A DNA stretch of 64,000 nucleotides from Sycobia sp. Sy_11 (taxonomy: Eukaryota; Arthropoda; Insecta; Hymenoptera; Epichrysomallidae): contig JACCIC010000018.1 in the NCBI GenBank assembly GCA_018907035.1, forward strand, positions 1,567,501-1,631,500, written 5' to 3'. Below, piece by piece: positions 22,561-34,485 of this stretch; within the stretch, counting starts at the first letter, position 1, and each line of letters opens with the position of its first letter. Position numbers and translations under genes: made by a program. Under the pieces are notes generated by a model, which made no database searches, was not told the DNA's origin, and saw only the letters and a list, made by a program, of their open reading frames with translations.

Positions 22561-23720
22561 TTTACATCTTTAAGTCCTTGTTCAGTTATACGCGCGAGAC
22601 ATTAATTTCACAGTCAATCATCCATCACGCCCAACGTGTGTATGTAAAAAAAAAACAAAGAAAAAAAAGAAACAAGAAAAACACGTCGCCCTCGCCATTT
22701 CGTCCCGACGTCGCGGTCCGCGCCAAGTTTACGTCTCTGTCGACTCATCCACCACGGGACACGAACTCTCCTCCCCCTCCATCCCCCCCCTGTCCCCGCT
22801 CCGATAAGAAATCTCCGGGCGACCTATTGCGAAAAATAACGAAGGGCAGGGAGAGAAACTGCCGCGCGCCTCGCCTCGACTCGGGCACAAAGGCCCGGCC
22901 GCGGCCGCCTCTCGCTGGCATCCGCGCGAAGGGCCTCCTCGCATACCTCCGGCGCGCGCAATAATTTTTAACGCCGCCGCGCCCGAGATAAAAGTCTCTT
23001 TACCGTCCATTTATGGGCCCGGGGCATAGGGAAAGGCGCGCCGGGGCGAGCCCCCCTCTCCCTCCCCCCTCCCCCGGGGCCGTTCCCCGTGAAATACGGC
23101 AACGCATTCGCGGGCGGCGCGCGCCTCAATCCGAGGACGGGCGACCGAGGGACGCGCGCGCAAGTAGGTTACACGGGCGCGCGGCTACGCGCACGCTTGG
23201 ACGTATTCGCAACACGCGCGGTCCTGCAACGCCGCGGGATTTGCGCGGACGCCTCCCGCGCGGCCTTGGAGCCGGCACTTCGAGGTGGCCCCGCAGTCCT
23301 CTCGCTCCGCCTTACGCGCGCGCGCGCGCGGGCGCTTTGATTAATGGGGCTGCGGGCAGCTCTCGGGGAAGCGTCTCCCTTCCTCCTCCTCCCCCTGCCC
23401 ATCGCGCACTCTCCTGGCCTTCGCCGACGAATGACGAGTCAATTATGCCGTCCGTTGGAGCGCGCGCGCGCGGTCCTCGGCCCCCGATGCGCTGCCGCCG
23501 AGAGCGGAGGAGAAAATTTATGTAAGTGCGCGCGGGTACGGAGCGAGGCAAGCCGCGATGCTTCTTTCGGTCTCGCGGGCCGGATTTTTCGGACGGTAAT
23601 TGACTGAGCGGGGGGAGGGGGGAGCTACGGGCGCGGGTTTTTTTTTTTTTTTTTTTTTTTGCATATATAGGCTCGCGACTACCGGTCGTGCTATACCTCG
23701 GACGCTTGAACATTTTCTCT
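22561..23720. other. CpG-rich islet, strongest in the window
   Basis: From about 22690 to 23590 the sequence is extremely CpG-dense with CG alternations (23317-23332, 23460-23472). Frames of 83-170 codons are open on both strands at the same place and are Arg/Pro/Ala-rich. A 23-base T run follows (23638-23660). It may be an unmethylated regulatory region; no start site is demonstrable. Confidence 0.5.
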
Positions 23721-24400
23721 CGCTCGTCGTTGGATAACAGATTGGGGGATCTCGTGCAACTGCGTCTGCTCTATCGGGACGTGCCCGATTGGGTCCATTA
23801 TTTAATTCTATACAGTTTCATTTACTTCATTCACTCGAAAAAGTGTGTGATCGAGTATAATCTCACTTAATTGAACTTGTCAATTAATTAATATACACAT
23901 AATCGCGAATAATTTTTCACTTTAGATATTATCTTAATACTTTTAGGAACAGTCAGTTAGTACTAGCATCGATCGCTAAATTCCGGCTTGAATTCTTCGA
24001 ATACTGCTCTCAAAATAACGATAATGAATTGTTTATGCCAGGCGCTTATTTAGATCATGTGGCCGATGGTAGAACGCACGCACTGTATTAAAATTTTTTA
24101 ATATTTTCCCGAGGTAATAAACCAAATCGCTTAAAAACGAAACGCAAAATAAGGAAATTTTTTCAGGTCGTCTGATTATTCATTGCTTTTTTATAAATAA
24201 AAGAAATATATTCTCATATATAAAAAGTATTGGCATATATTATTAAATTATCTTTGTGCATTCATTGTCGTCCTATTGTTGAATCCAATAGGTCTAAGGC
24301 TAAATGTACATTACTTTTATGATTTTGTTCCATTATTTTTTTAATTTACCGTCATAATAAATAAAAATTAAAAATTGTACTTTTCTAATTAATAAATAAT
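23721..24400. other. AT-rich DNA before the MITE
   Basis: Nothing recognisable. Confidence 0.6.
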
Positions 24401-24750
24401 ATATTTATCGGTCTTACAGTCATTATACTATAATATATTAGCTGAAATAATGACAGTCAGACTGTCTTTGTTTATGATGACCCCCGAAGAATATGAAATA
24501 TAAATTACTACTTAAATTTAAAATTAAATTAGATTAAAGATTAAAAATAATAAAATCATACAAGTGACAGATAAGCTATATCTATTTCTAACTTTTATTA
24601 ATTTTAATTTTTAATCTAATTTAATTTTAATTTTAGTAGCAATTCCTACTTCAGACTGCTCCGGGGTAATCATACACAAGGACAGTCTGACTGTCATTAT
24701 TTTAGTCTAATATATGATAGTCTAAACACTGTAAGACCGATAAAAAATAT
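24401..24750. mobile_element. Fold-back MITE, complete copy (copy A)
   Basis: Two arms of about 150 bases (24404 to about 24557, and about 24593 to 24745) are reverse complements at roughly 85% identity by eye, around a loop of about 35 bases. Both ends carry TTATCGGTCTTACAGT or its complement, and both arms share GACAGTCAGACTGTC. There is no coding capacity. This is a non-autonomous DNA transposon of the long-terminal-repeat fold-back type. A target-site duplication is not clear in the AT-rich flanks. Partial relatives are at 47901-48103 and 63801-63910. Confidence 0.8.
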
Positions 24751-25673
24751 CTATTAGGAGGTAAATACACCACGCTAAATATCATAATATAATTAGCCAG
24801 TAATAAATTATATTCATACATTTTCCGAAAAAATCCGATGATTATATGAAGAAAATCATGCCACCAACGAATATTTTCTCCGATCTCGAAAAAACCAACT
24901 TTAGTCTCTGATCGTGCAGTTATTTTAATACCTATATCTATACAGTACACTTCAACGTAATAATGGCCCTATTAAAAAAAAAAAAAAAATTATAATCACC
25001 CCTCCATCGATTTATAACTATTAGTTTTGATGGATGCTCGTAATCGGTATCTGCTTATAACGGCTCCATTTCGTAAAATCAAGCGCGGGTAGGAGTCCGC
25101 GCACCGAAATTCAATTTTACCTACTACCCGCATGCAAAGCAGTTTTAATGCTTTGGTTAATGGGAGGGGGGGGCTTCGTCATAGCCATATAACCGAGGGT
25201 GTACATATATATTCTTTAATAGATACAGAGGGTCCTATAAAATAATATTTAAGAACTCCATTGTCTGTTTTTATTTTTCATTCGACTTCAAATTACACAT
25301 CAACCGACTCTATGAAATTTAATCGAGGCTAAAATATGTCTCCAAGTAATTTTCGTTTGTATATAAAATTTTTTTTTTTTTAATTTAGCTCTTTCCCACA
25401 TTGCTGTTGGATATGGGGCAGGGATTTTACTTTTTATACATTTTTACGTACGCACCGTCGTTTAATATTTAAACTCTCCACGAATATTTTTCAACCGCAA
25501 TCTGTACTACCTGACCGTAACAGTCGCCATTTAGGGCAAATAATTATGATGAGCCGACAAGGTATTGTCCCGCAATAGCTTCCAGTACGACTTCGAATTT
25601 GGAATTGTTATTTTTGAACAATTGGCAACGTCGGCTCTTAACGTAATTTTTTTTCAATATATGTTTTAGCGAC

Positions 25674-25681
<8 letters not shown>

Positions 25682-25704
<23 letters not shown>

Positions 25705-25706
25705 TA
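25682..25706. repeat. (TA)n microsatellite
   Basis: 25 bases. Confidence 0.9.
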
Positions 25707-25810
25707 CACATTTGATGTATTACGGGGTGTTCAACAAGCTGGTATATAACGGCATAAAATCCCCCCTACCCCCAAATTCGATATTGTCTCTCAGCCGTTA
25801 CGGTCGTTGT

Positions 25811-25837
25811 TGTCGTCGTCGTCGTCGTCGTCGTCGT
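25811..25837. repeat. (TCG)n triplet microsatellite
   Basis: Nine units, encoding poly-Arg in one frame. Confidence 0.9.
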
Positions 25838-26108
25838 TTTTGTTCAGCACTCGAGCTAAATGAAAACAAAAGCTCCGGGAATCGCTTCTGTTATGTAGAA
25901 AACGACGTGAAAAATGTTTCGTGCATTTGTACCTGTGTGTGTGTGTACGTGTGTGTGTGCACGTGTATACGAAATTGTTTCGCGCGGCGTTCGAGGATAT
26001 TCGACGAGCGCTCGTTACACAGGGCTTGAATTAATATCATTCCGAGCCGGCGCCACTGGTCGGCCGCGCGGCCTATATCGACATCGGCTGAAATTCGGCT
26101 CTACGCGC

Positions 26109-26149
26109 AAACACACACACGCGCGCGCGCGCGCGCGCACACACACACA
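26109..26149. repeat. Compound (CA)n-(CG)n-(CA)n array
   Basis: CG alternation flanked on both sides by ACAC; continuous purine-pyrimidine alternation, Z-DNA prone. Confidence 0.9.
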
Positions 26150-27469
26150 TTCGCCTCACCTATGTACGCACACGTAGACGATCGAATCGATCTCGCGCGT
26201 CGGACGACCAAGAACCGGACGCGTCTCTGAGCAGGGACAAATGATGTTTCTCATTATACGTGCATTTCTAATCTTTTTTCGGTCGTTAAGAAATAACGAC
26301 AGGAGGCGCGTGTGGGCCCTTCGTTGTTGGGCCGAGAAAAGACGACATTCGCGAAATGCAATTAAAATATAAACGAACCGATTTCAAATTGAATGAGCGG
26401 AAATGTAACTAGTTTTTTCTTCCATTTGTTTAAAACTTCAGTATTGAAACGTGGAAAAATTATTCTAAAAATTCAACCGAAGCGTTCTGAGCCTCAATAA
26501 TTTCAGTATCTCGATCAATTCTATATTATTAGCCAGCGGGTGACGACTTACATTTTTCGAATATAATCACAAATTCACCATCTCGCGGTATTCCTATCCG
26601 GCAGCAGATATAAAATGACAAATCTGGCTTCGTAGGGGATTGACAGGAGTAAAATTCGACCGCGATAATGTCGGGTAGCATGACGTGGAAGATTTGACGA
26701 CGCTTGTTTCTCTTCTTTTTAATATAAAAATTTGTTTTCAGTCTTGCAAAATGGTCGTTCAGCGAGCTTTCAGGCACGACAAATCATCACAAAACCAATT
26801 ACAATCGATACGATAGTCGTGGAACTAATGGATATCGCGACTGTAAATTGTCAAATTCGACACGTGACCGATGAGCTAGAGAAATATGTGAAGTAAGAGA
26901 TAGAAGACAATTAGATCATCCTCTCATCATCTTTACGTCCTTATCTGTTCGCTATCTTTAACTGAACTTTTCAATCTTAGCATCGTGCAATCGGCATTTT
27001 CTTCTTGTTTAAGTAGTGTATACCAATTGCTAAAATTATAAAACTGTAAGTTACGCGTTGTTAAGACGGTCTAATTGTACTACATCACAAATTGTACGAC
27101 ATTTTTTTAAAATTATTCTGTTTTAAAGATATTTATTACGCACAATTTTTGTTTTTTACTTGCAAAGTGAGGAAATATATCTTCGATAGAGGAATTTTCC
27201 AGATTCTAAAAGACCGGAAGTTTATCCGTTCTTCGTGCGCCAATAAGGGAGAAAACAGAGCGAGAACAGAGTGTCCGATTCGTGGAAGTGCGCGTATCGT
27301 ACGCGACATCGGAAGGGCGGGGGAGGGGGACTCGTTTTTGCCCCGGTTTTTTTCCCGCTCTCTCCTCTTTCGCGGCTTTCGGCGCTCGGGCAAGTCCGAC
27401 GCGTGAGAAACGGACGTGTTGTTCCGAGCCTCGCAGCTTTTTGATCGCGCCAGCTGTCCCCGCGTTGCG

Positions 27470-27473
<4 letters not shown>
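26150..27473. other. Mixed DNA
   Basis: Contains the doubtful frame at 26529-26777. 27240-27440 is CpG-richer. Otherwise nothing seen. Confidence 0.5.
26529..26777 (-). CDS. Unrecognised open frame (82 codons), possible exon
   Basis: The frame begins MPESSLNDHFARLKTNFYIK, has a basic stretch (KKKRNKRR) and a later CxnCC cluster (YSCQSP, then YICCRIG). A GTAAGT donor-like sequence overlaps its last codons, so the frame could be the 3' part of an exon rather than a complete small protein. No family recognised and no acceptor or partner exon identified. Chance remains the simplest alternative. Confidence 0.15.
   Translation of the reverse strand: MPESSLNDHFARLKTNFYIKKKRNKRRQIFHVMLPDIIAVEFYSCQSPTKPDLSFYICCRIGIPRDGEFVIIFEKCKSSPAG

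Positions 27474-27512
<39 letters not shown>
27474..27512. repeat. (TA)n microsatellite
   Basis: 39 bases. Confidence 0.95.
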
Positions 27513-27513
<1 letters not shown>

Positions 27514-27963
27514 GTATTACCGATATCCTATCGATCTCGGATGCACGTTAACATTCGCCGATACAGAGAGAAGAGGAGAGGAGAAGGATGAAAAAAAGAG
27601 GAGAAGATCGGGGGTGGTGGGGGGGTACTAAAAAATCCCGTTGATTCGTTCATCCCTCGGTTTCGAATCGTGCGATATCAGTGCGTGCGTCCCCGTGTGT
27701 ACGCGAAAAAGCCCGTTTCGCCATTCTTCGAAAATCGAAGAGTGCATTTAGAGTGCCGTTGTTATTCATAAGAGGCGATTTCAGATACAGCCCATCGAAA
27801 TTTACTTTTCCTTTTATCCATCTTATTAATATTATTATTACACGGGCACACATGCACCCTTGCGTTCATTGACAGAGCAATTCCGTAAGGCAGTGAATGC
27901 TGTCTGTGCGCGCGCGCGCTTGGATACATTAACATTTTTCTTCCCGCATTCGAACGTTTCCTA

Positions 27964-27977
27964 TACATACATACATG

Positions 27978-28050
<73 letters not shown>
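27964..28050. repeat. Compound (CATA)n-(CA)n-(TA)n array
   Basis: CATA tetranucleotides, then about 24 bases of CA, then about 34 bases of TA: a stepwise change of motif, typical of mutation within one ancestral array. Confidence 0.95.
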
Positions 28051-28052
<2 letters not shown>

Positions 28053-28227
28053 GTATATATATGTGGATGTATTACTGTATATTTATCGAGCATTTAAACA
28101 CAGAATGGCCGCACAAACGATAAAACAGCTACTCTAACAGTATAGCCTCTCATACTTTATATCTAATAAGATACAGAAGTTGGCGCCGGCGTCCAGCGCT
28201 CTCGCACTGGCGCGTGAGAAACGTGCT

Positions 28228-28229
28228 TT

Positions 28230-28264
<35 letters not shown>

Positions 28265-28265
28265 A

Positions 28266-28325
<60 letters not shown>
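28228..28325. repeat. Compound (CT)n-(TA)n microsatellite
   Basis: CT 28228-28264 with one CCT slip, then 58 bases of TA (28268-28325). Confidence 0.95.
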
Positions 28326-28330
<5 letters not shown>

Positions 28331-28488
28331 GAAAAATGTCGGACTTCGCGCTCGTATGGGCCGCTGTTACACGAAGTCGTGGTAGTTATCTTACATATTA
28401 GCATATTTGCGACACGTGCGTAAAAGGACGAACGTATATGTAATCTCTGTCCCACTTTCGCGAAAACGTGTTTTTTCTCTCTCGCTCT

Positions 28489-28493
<5 letters not shown>

Positions 28494-28519
<26 letters not shown>
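28494..28519. repeat. (CT)n microsatellite
   Basis: 26 bases after an imperfect CT-rich lead. Confidence 0.95.
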
Positions 28520-29443
28520 ATACACACTCACCACGCATAATTAAGCAAATTAAATAACCCGTCTCTCATATTTTAACGTCCTTTAAGGCCGCATTACGTA
28601 AGATAAGGAGCAGAAGAGCGATTATACTTTTTAAGCCGAAAATAACAAATTATGTGTATTCGTTTAAAAACATCCGCCGATACGTACCCATAAGTATAAC
28701 GCCGCAGTTTTCGAATAAATGAAACAAACACCGTCTATTCTTAGGGTCCGCACCGTCGCTCGCTGAATTAGCGGGGCCCAGCCGCGCATTCGTGCGCCGC
28801 GCATTAATATTCCAGATTTGGATTTACCAAGGAAAAACAAGACTCTCGTCTTATTGCGCTTAAGCGCGAGCAATTACCCGTTACACGAGCGCAACTAAGT
28901 ACGCTCGCTCGGCAGCGAGGCGAATGTTATTGAATGTCTCGCAGAAGCCGGGGAGTCGTCGAGTTGAAAAATAATTTTAATACCGAAGTGTCCTTGTAAT
29001 GCGCGAAATCGAGATAAAATTGAATTTTATTACTAATAAATTCGAAATGTTATACGCGCACGAATTATCATAAATTGTCGAGCTAAGGCTAATTGCGCCG
29101 ATAAAGAAACTCGATTTATAAATAAAAATGAGAAGTAAATTTTCTCGACGAGTGCCGAGAACGAATGCCCCTCTAACTCCCCCGCCTGGCCTCACGCATT
29201 TGCGTTATATAAATTTTCCAATAAATTATCCGAGTTTACGATGAAAAGCGCCTCTTAATGCTAGCAGCCGAGACGATCTCGTGCCCGTCTATACAGATAT
29301 AAGAAGCGCTAGAAACGTTTAAAATGAACAGCCCCCTATTTTGTTCGGATCGGCTTCTCAATTAAAATTTCAATACAGAATCGTTATAAAGCATCTGTGC
29401 GAATGGCGCCGATCGATACTATCGATCGATTAGGCTGTATCTC

Positions 29444-29446
<3 letters not shown>
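28520..29446. other. Array-free DNA of even composition
   Basis: About 900 bases without microsatellites, containing words such as GCATTACGTAAG, CGCATTAATATTCC and AATTATCATAAATTG. The texture suggests selected non-coding DNA, but this is an impression only. No coding frame above 75 codons. Confidence 0.4.

Positions 29447-29481
<35 letters not shown>
29447..29481. repeat. (CT)n microsatellite
   Basis: 35 bases, just after a GATCGATACTATCGATCGAT palindromic stretch. Confidence 0.95.
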
Positions 29482-29484
<3 letters not shown>

Positions 29485-29810
29485 GACGGGTGTAAAAATA
29501 GCGGCCCGCGCGACGGTCGCGTGTTTATAATACTATCCGCGCATTTTGACATTGTTGTGTTTACAAAAGGCACGCGCGGCGTCGCCACTGCGCTTCGTTC
29601 TCCTCTTTTTCTCTCGTCGTTCTTTTTGTGCATATACATATATAGATAAATAATTATTTTTCCTCGCACGGCCGCGCGAACAGCTCCGCTTTCGCGATAT
29701 CGAATTCTTATATAAAATAAGAAAATAAATAGCCTGTAAAGGGCGGCTGATGGTTGGATTGCGCTACGAGGCTTCGTATATATAGCTCGGGTCTTATACA
29801 CTATACATAT

Positions 29811-29813
<3 letters not shown>

Positions 29814-29861
<48 letters not shown>
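29814..29861. repeat. (TA)n microsatellite
   Basis: 48 bases. Confidence 0.95.
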
Positions 29862-29867
<6 letters not shown>

Positions 29868-30522
29868 TCCATTATCATCGCGCGCTTGGAAAAATGAAAA
29901 GAGGCGGTGGAGGGTGGGGCGAATTTCGTTCGTAATTTACACGGCGTTCTTTGAATATCCGGGGACGGGGAAGAGCTAATTTCCGATGCCGCGTACTATC
30001 TCCCCCTGGAAATTTTGCGCGAGCATCGCCGTTCACGAAAGTCCAAGGTCTTCTATTTACTTTTTTATATATAATCTTTTTTAAGATGAAGAATATCGTC
30101 ATCTATCGAGGATTTCTTCCAAATTCTAATTTGGATTCTTTCTTATAGTTTCTGTATTTTTCTGTCCCTCGTTAATCATATGCGTATTCTCATGAGTATC
30201 TTCAAAAGGTTCTGTTCTATCGATCACCCAATCTTGTCTATTTAAGTATCATTTGTTATGAACCTTATTTAGTCTTGAAAATGGCGTATCCGCGGAAACA
30301 TCTTATAGAGCAATCAAAGTACTTTGATTTCATTTAAATTGTTATTATTTAAAAGTGTTCTCCAGCTGTTTGACGAGAGCTTTGTTGATTAGAAATAGAT
30401 TATTAATTCATTAAAGGAATAATAAGAATCTACTTTCCATGTTTACTGTTCACTGTTTTTTATTGATATTAATAATTTATTCATTTCTGAAATAGAGACC
30501 ACCAATAATTTGAGACAGAGAG

Positions 30523-30576
<54 letters not shown>

Positions 30577-31750
30577 CAATAGCATTTTACTGGTACAGAG
30601 AATACCAAGATCTTTTAAAAGAAGAAAACGCAATATCATTATAATTTCTGTTTATGTGGCTGCAGTATGAGCTCGGATCTGAATATGAAGTAAGCTCTAG
30701 AAAACTCATCTTTACACCTATTTTCGTTATTAAACGTTGACAATGAACTAATTAAGGCATTTTAATAATCCTGTTTCGCAAAAAGTACATCAGATGTCAA
30801 TAAATCGTAACTGTGCGCCGTTATAGTTATAGTCGAAAAATGCTGTTTTCAACGAAAAGGCGTTTGAAAGCTCTCACAAACGTCTCAAACTGATATAATT
30901 TTACGCGAGATTATTTGAAAAAGTTTAGATCATCCGGTAAACCTCTAAGTGCATTCAAGATAGCACGTTGACAAGCAACTTCTTCCTCGGTTTTCCATCC
31001 GGTTTTCATTCACGGATCTTAAGGGACGCTCCGGGCATCGAAGACGATCGTTAATTCCGTGATATATTGGAAAAACTATATTTTCAGGCTCGGATGTGAT
31101 ACGTATGTGTCCGTCCGCTTTTTTTCCCCTTTCACAGCACGCACTCTGTCAGACACGTTCTAACAATTCTCTATGAATATCTTGCGCGCAGAATACCCGA
31201 CGCAATACTGAAAACGAGCATTATTTATTGAAATCATTTTCATAGACGGCCTACTCAGAGGGCCAGCGCAGCTCGATCGCGACGATCGAATTGTGAAAAA
31301 AAACAAAAAAAAAAAAAACAAAAAAAAAAGAAACAAAATCCCTTTCGCCATTCGCATTCATCGACCTCGATAAAAATGATCTACGAGGAAAAAAGTTGGA
31401 TTTTTTTTTTCAAACCCAACTTTAAGGGGGTTGCGGGGAGGAATGGCGTTTGGCCGAATATATATCTATCCCGCCTCTCTTTCGAGCGTGCGCGCGGGTT
31501 TTTCCTCGCAATCGAATTAGCCCCCGGGCATTAATAAATATACGATGGGGAAAATGCAGGTGTGGCGAGGATTAGGCGAAGGGCTTACGCTCTCCTGCGA
31601 GGCGGACCGGATAGGGTGGGGGGGGGTCGAGAATTTTTCATAAATTTTACAGGTTTAAGGGGGATCTGCTGTTTTTTTTACGCGCGCACCACCACCACCA
31701 CCTCCTCCTCCTCCTACTTCTCCTCCGCCGCGCGTAAAAAGCCGTAAATT
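29862..31750. other. AT-leaning DNA with one TA array
   Basis: 30130-30990 is plain AT-rich. A-runs at 31298-31330. CAC/CTC triplets (31688-31727) give short Thr/Ser runs. No gene supported. Confidence 0.55.
30525..30572. repeat. (TA)n microsatellite
   Basis: 48 bases. Confidence 0.95.
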
Positions 31751-32184
31751 TCGGCGAGTTAGACGGGGTGCGGTGCCGGCAAAAAGGGTCGAAAGCTCTC
31801 GCTAACATAAACACTCCTCTTAATATTCAAGGGGGTGGAGGGGGCAGGGGAGGAGAGGAAGCTTTTATTTTCTCGAAAGGATTTCTCTGCTCCTCTTACC
31901 CCCGTCCTCTAGCTAGCTCTGACGGACACTTTGGATATATATATATATATGTATCTATGTATGAGCATGTGTATGATTTTATACCTATATGAAAAACACT
32001 GAAAGTAACGAGCGTAAGAGGCGGTGAGCGGAAGTGTCGGCATCTTTAGGTATGAGGAGATAAAAAAAAGAAAGAAAGAGCCAGTTAAAGTGGGTCGTAC
32101 ATGCATAAAAGAAATTCGAGTGTGCGATCGCGGAATAATGCCATGAATATTTTGAACTTTATAACATCCCTACGTTTTGCATAA

Positions 32185-32187
<3 letters not shown>

Positions 32188-32226
<39 letters not shown>
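32188..32226. repeat. (TA)n microsatellite
   Basis: 39 bases. Confidence 0.95.
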
Positions 32227-32232
<6 letters not shown>

Positions 32233-32547
32233 TATGCGAATCCCTTTGCCTCTCCCGCATGATTTCCGCAGTTGAAAAAATTCAAGAGACGCTTTATCAC
32301 TAGAATAATAATAATAATATTATAGTAATCAAGCACGCTATCGATGTATTAGCGAGCCATGATTATTTTTCTTTTTTAGCCACTGTATACGTACCACTAA
32401 AGACGAGCCTATATGTGCATGACTATAAATTTAAATTTAGCGCGACCCGTAAAAAAAATAACTTTTATCGACTGACCTTTTCCAGAAATGTATCATAATA
32501 TTAGCGCGCGAAGTGCCGATTGCTATCGTAAAAAGCTTACAGTTTAC

Positions 32548-32550
<3 letters not shown>

Positions 32551-32593
<43 letters not shown>
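32551..32593. repeat. (TA)n microsatellite
   Basis: 43 bases. Confidence 0.95.
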
Positions 32594-32595
<2 letters not shown>

Positions 32596-33047
32596 GATGC
32601 ATAACGCTTCGACGACTATCGGGGGCATAAAAATCATGCATATATATGTATATATATACACATAATATACATACACCTGTCCGGAAACCGCGCGAAAACA
32701 TTCGAAAAAGGCGTCAAATGCGTCCTTTTCGCCGAGCTCTTTTGGCCGGGGAGGGTAAGGGGTAGACGAAAATGCGCCCAGTGAACTATTGATCTTCTCT
32801 TTCGCGGACTCGCGCGGAGGGACGCTCGTGCCATTATAGCCGAGTGGAGTTCGCTCTCTATCCTATACAGAAGACAGGATCGAGCACTCACGCGGGCGAT
32901 GACGAGGAGCTCGATCGACGCAATGCCGTGCTTTTTCTTTTTTCTTTCCTTTTTTTTGCTGGGTCGGTATACAAAGAGGACTATTACGAGGAGTGACACG
33001 CACGATAGAAATCTGAACGCCCAGGGCTATCAATCTATCCTTGTTGT

Positions 33048-33065
33048 TATATATATATATATATA
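33048..33065. repeat. Short (TA)n run
   Basis: 18 bases. Confidence 0.8.
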
Positions 33066-33249
33066 CAGACGCGTATATAACACTGCCTCGGGAAAAGCAA
33101 CGAGCTAAATTCCTTCTTGTCCCGCTGTATATAGCAATGGTGAACCGAGAGTGAATTGCAGTTTGGAGGTAACAACTTTCACATACACAGTCGCTCTTTT
33201 TTCTTAATATTTTGACGCCGACCGGTCGCAATGTACCATGATTGCAATA

Positions 33250-33272
33250 AATATATATATATATATATATAT
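33250..33272. repeat. Short (TA)n run
   Basis: 23 bases. Confidence 0.85.
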
Positions 33273-33549
33273 GGAGAACCGGATTTAATTTCAAATATAG
33301 CATAATTATTTATTCGATATAATACAGACAATATTTGCGGTAAATTATTAATTTCGACCCTACTTAAATCACTATTAAAACACGAATTTTACAGAATTAT
33401 GGTTATTATAGTTCAAACTTACAGACTGCAATTACAGTTGCAAATACATTATATCGTACTTTTAAATTTAACGAATCTGTTACTAAGGTACAAGGTGAAC
33501 TTGCCTTTTTATTTATTGTTCGAGTTTGTACACGAAATTTTTCCCTTTT

Positions 33550-33610
33550 ATGTATTATATAGTTATAAGACCCTTTAATGTATTATATAGTTTGACTATA
33601 AGACAATGCA
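33550..33610. repeat. Short tandem duplication
   Basis: ATGTATTATATAGTT followed by TATAAGAC occurs twice with a step of about 29 bases; the second unit has an extra TGAC. Confidence 0.55.
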
Positions 33611-34426
33611 TATCATAAAGTGAAATTCTGCTCCGTGAGGTGTCCAATGCTCTGAACAAGGCATCGTGAATTACATTTTCTGCTACATAAGAAGATACAA
33701 AATATGTAATTACAGTTTATAAAGTACAAAAATTTTCCATACTCTCTTTTCTTCGTTCGGCAAATTATATTATATTAAATAATTGCGTTGGACTAAATAC
33801 ATGTCGCATTAGTAGAATTTTACCTATAGACTTGGCCAAATATGCTGAAATCTAATTATAAGTTTAAAAGCATTTAAATAAAAAACATTTAGTACCAAGT
33901 ATTTATTATTGAAATTCTTTTAGAATAATAATTTTATTGAAAATAAATTGTTGAAAATAACAAGTTTGATGGTCATATTAAAAATATTCAAGTTCAGACT
34001 AAAAGATCTATGGAACACGTATCCATATTCATTTGATCGTATAGCGAAATGATCCTGCGCTATAACGATGTAATTTTTAACTTGATATTTTTTAATAATA
34101 TTTATGTAGTTTCTTGACGCTTATTATTTTTGAATTTCAGCGTTATTAAGTTGGTCTATACTTCGAACTATATTCTGGACTTCTTGTCAATTTTATTATG
34201 GAACGACGTTCGACTTACTTTTTAATTTATTATCTATCGTTCGCGTTAAGCTTATAATTTAAAATATTTCAGACATTGCGCTTACCCATTTTTAATTCTT
34301 TTATTTATATCATTATTCTATGTTTAGTCATATATTATTCATTGTTTTTATATAACACTTTTAGTTCTAATATTCTTGTATCTTATGCGAAATAATAGTT
34401 TACCGCTCTGCGAATGTAAATTGTCT

Positions 34427-34429
<3 letters not shown>

Positions 34430-34482
<53 letters not shown>
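34430..34482. repeat. (TA)n microsatellite
   Basis: 53 bases. Confidence 0.95.

Positions 34483-34485
<3 letters not shown>

Larger units (their letters stand above)
24751..26108. other. AT-rich DNA after the MITE, then mixed
   Basis: TA run 25682-25706, TCG triplets 25811-25837 and interrupted GT at 25934-25966. The 105-codon frame at 25712-26029 reads through these repeats. Confidence 0.55.
31751..33300. other. Mixed DNA with four TA arrays
   Basis: Frames in this interval (32437-32676, 32863-33303) include IYIYIY runs from the arrays and are rejected. Confidence 0.55.

Noticed and set aside
26313..26332. GGCCC...GGGCC hairpin, considered as a histone-type stem-loop
   Set aside because: The stem is only five pairs and the loop and flanks do not fit that element.
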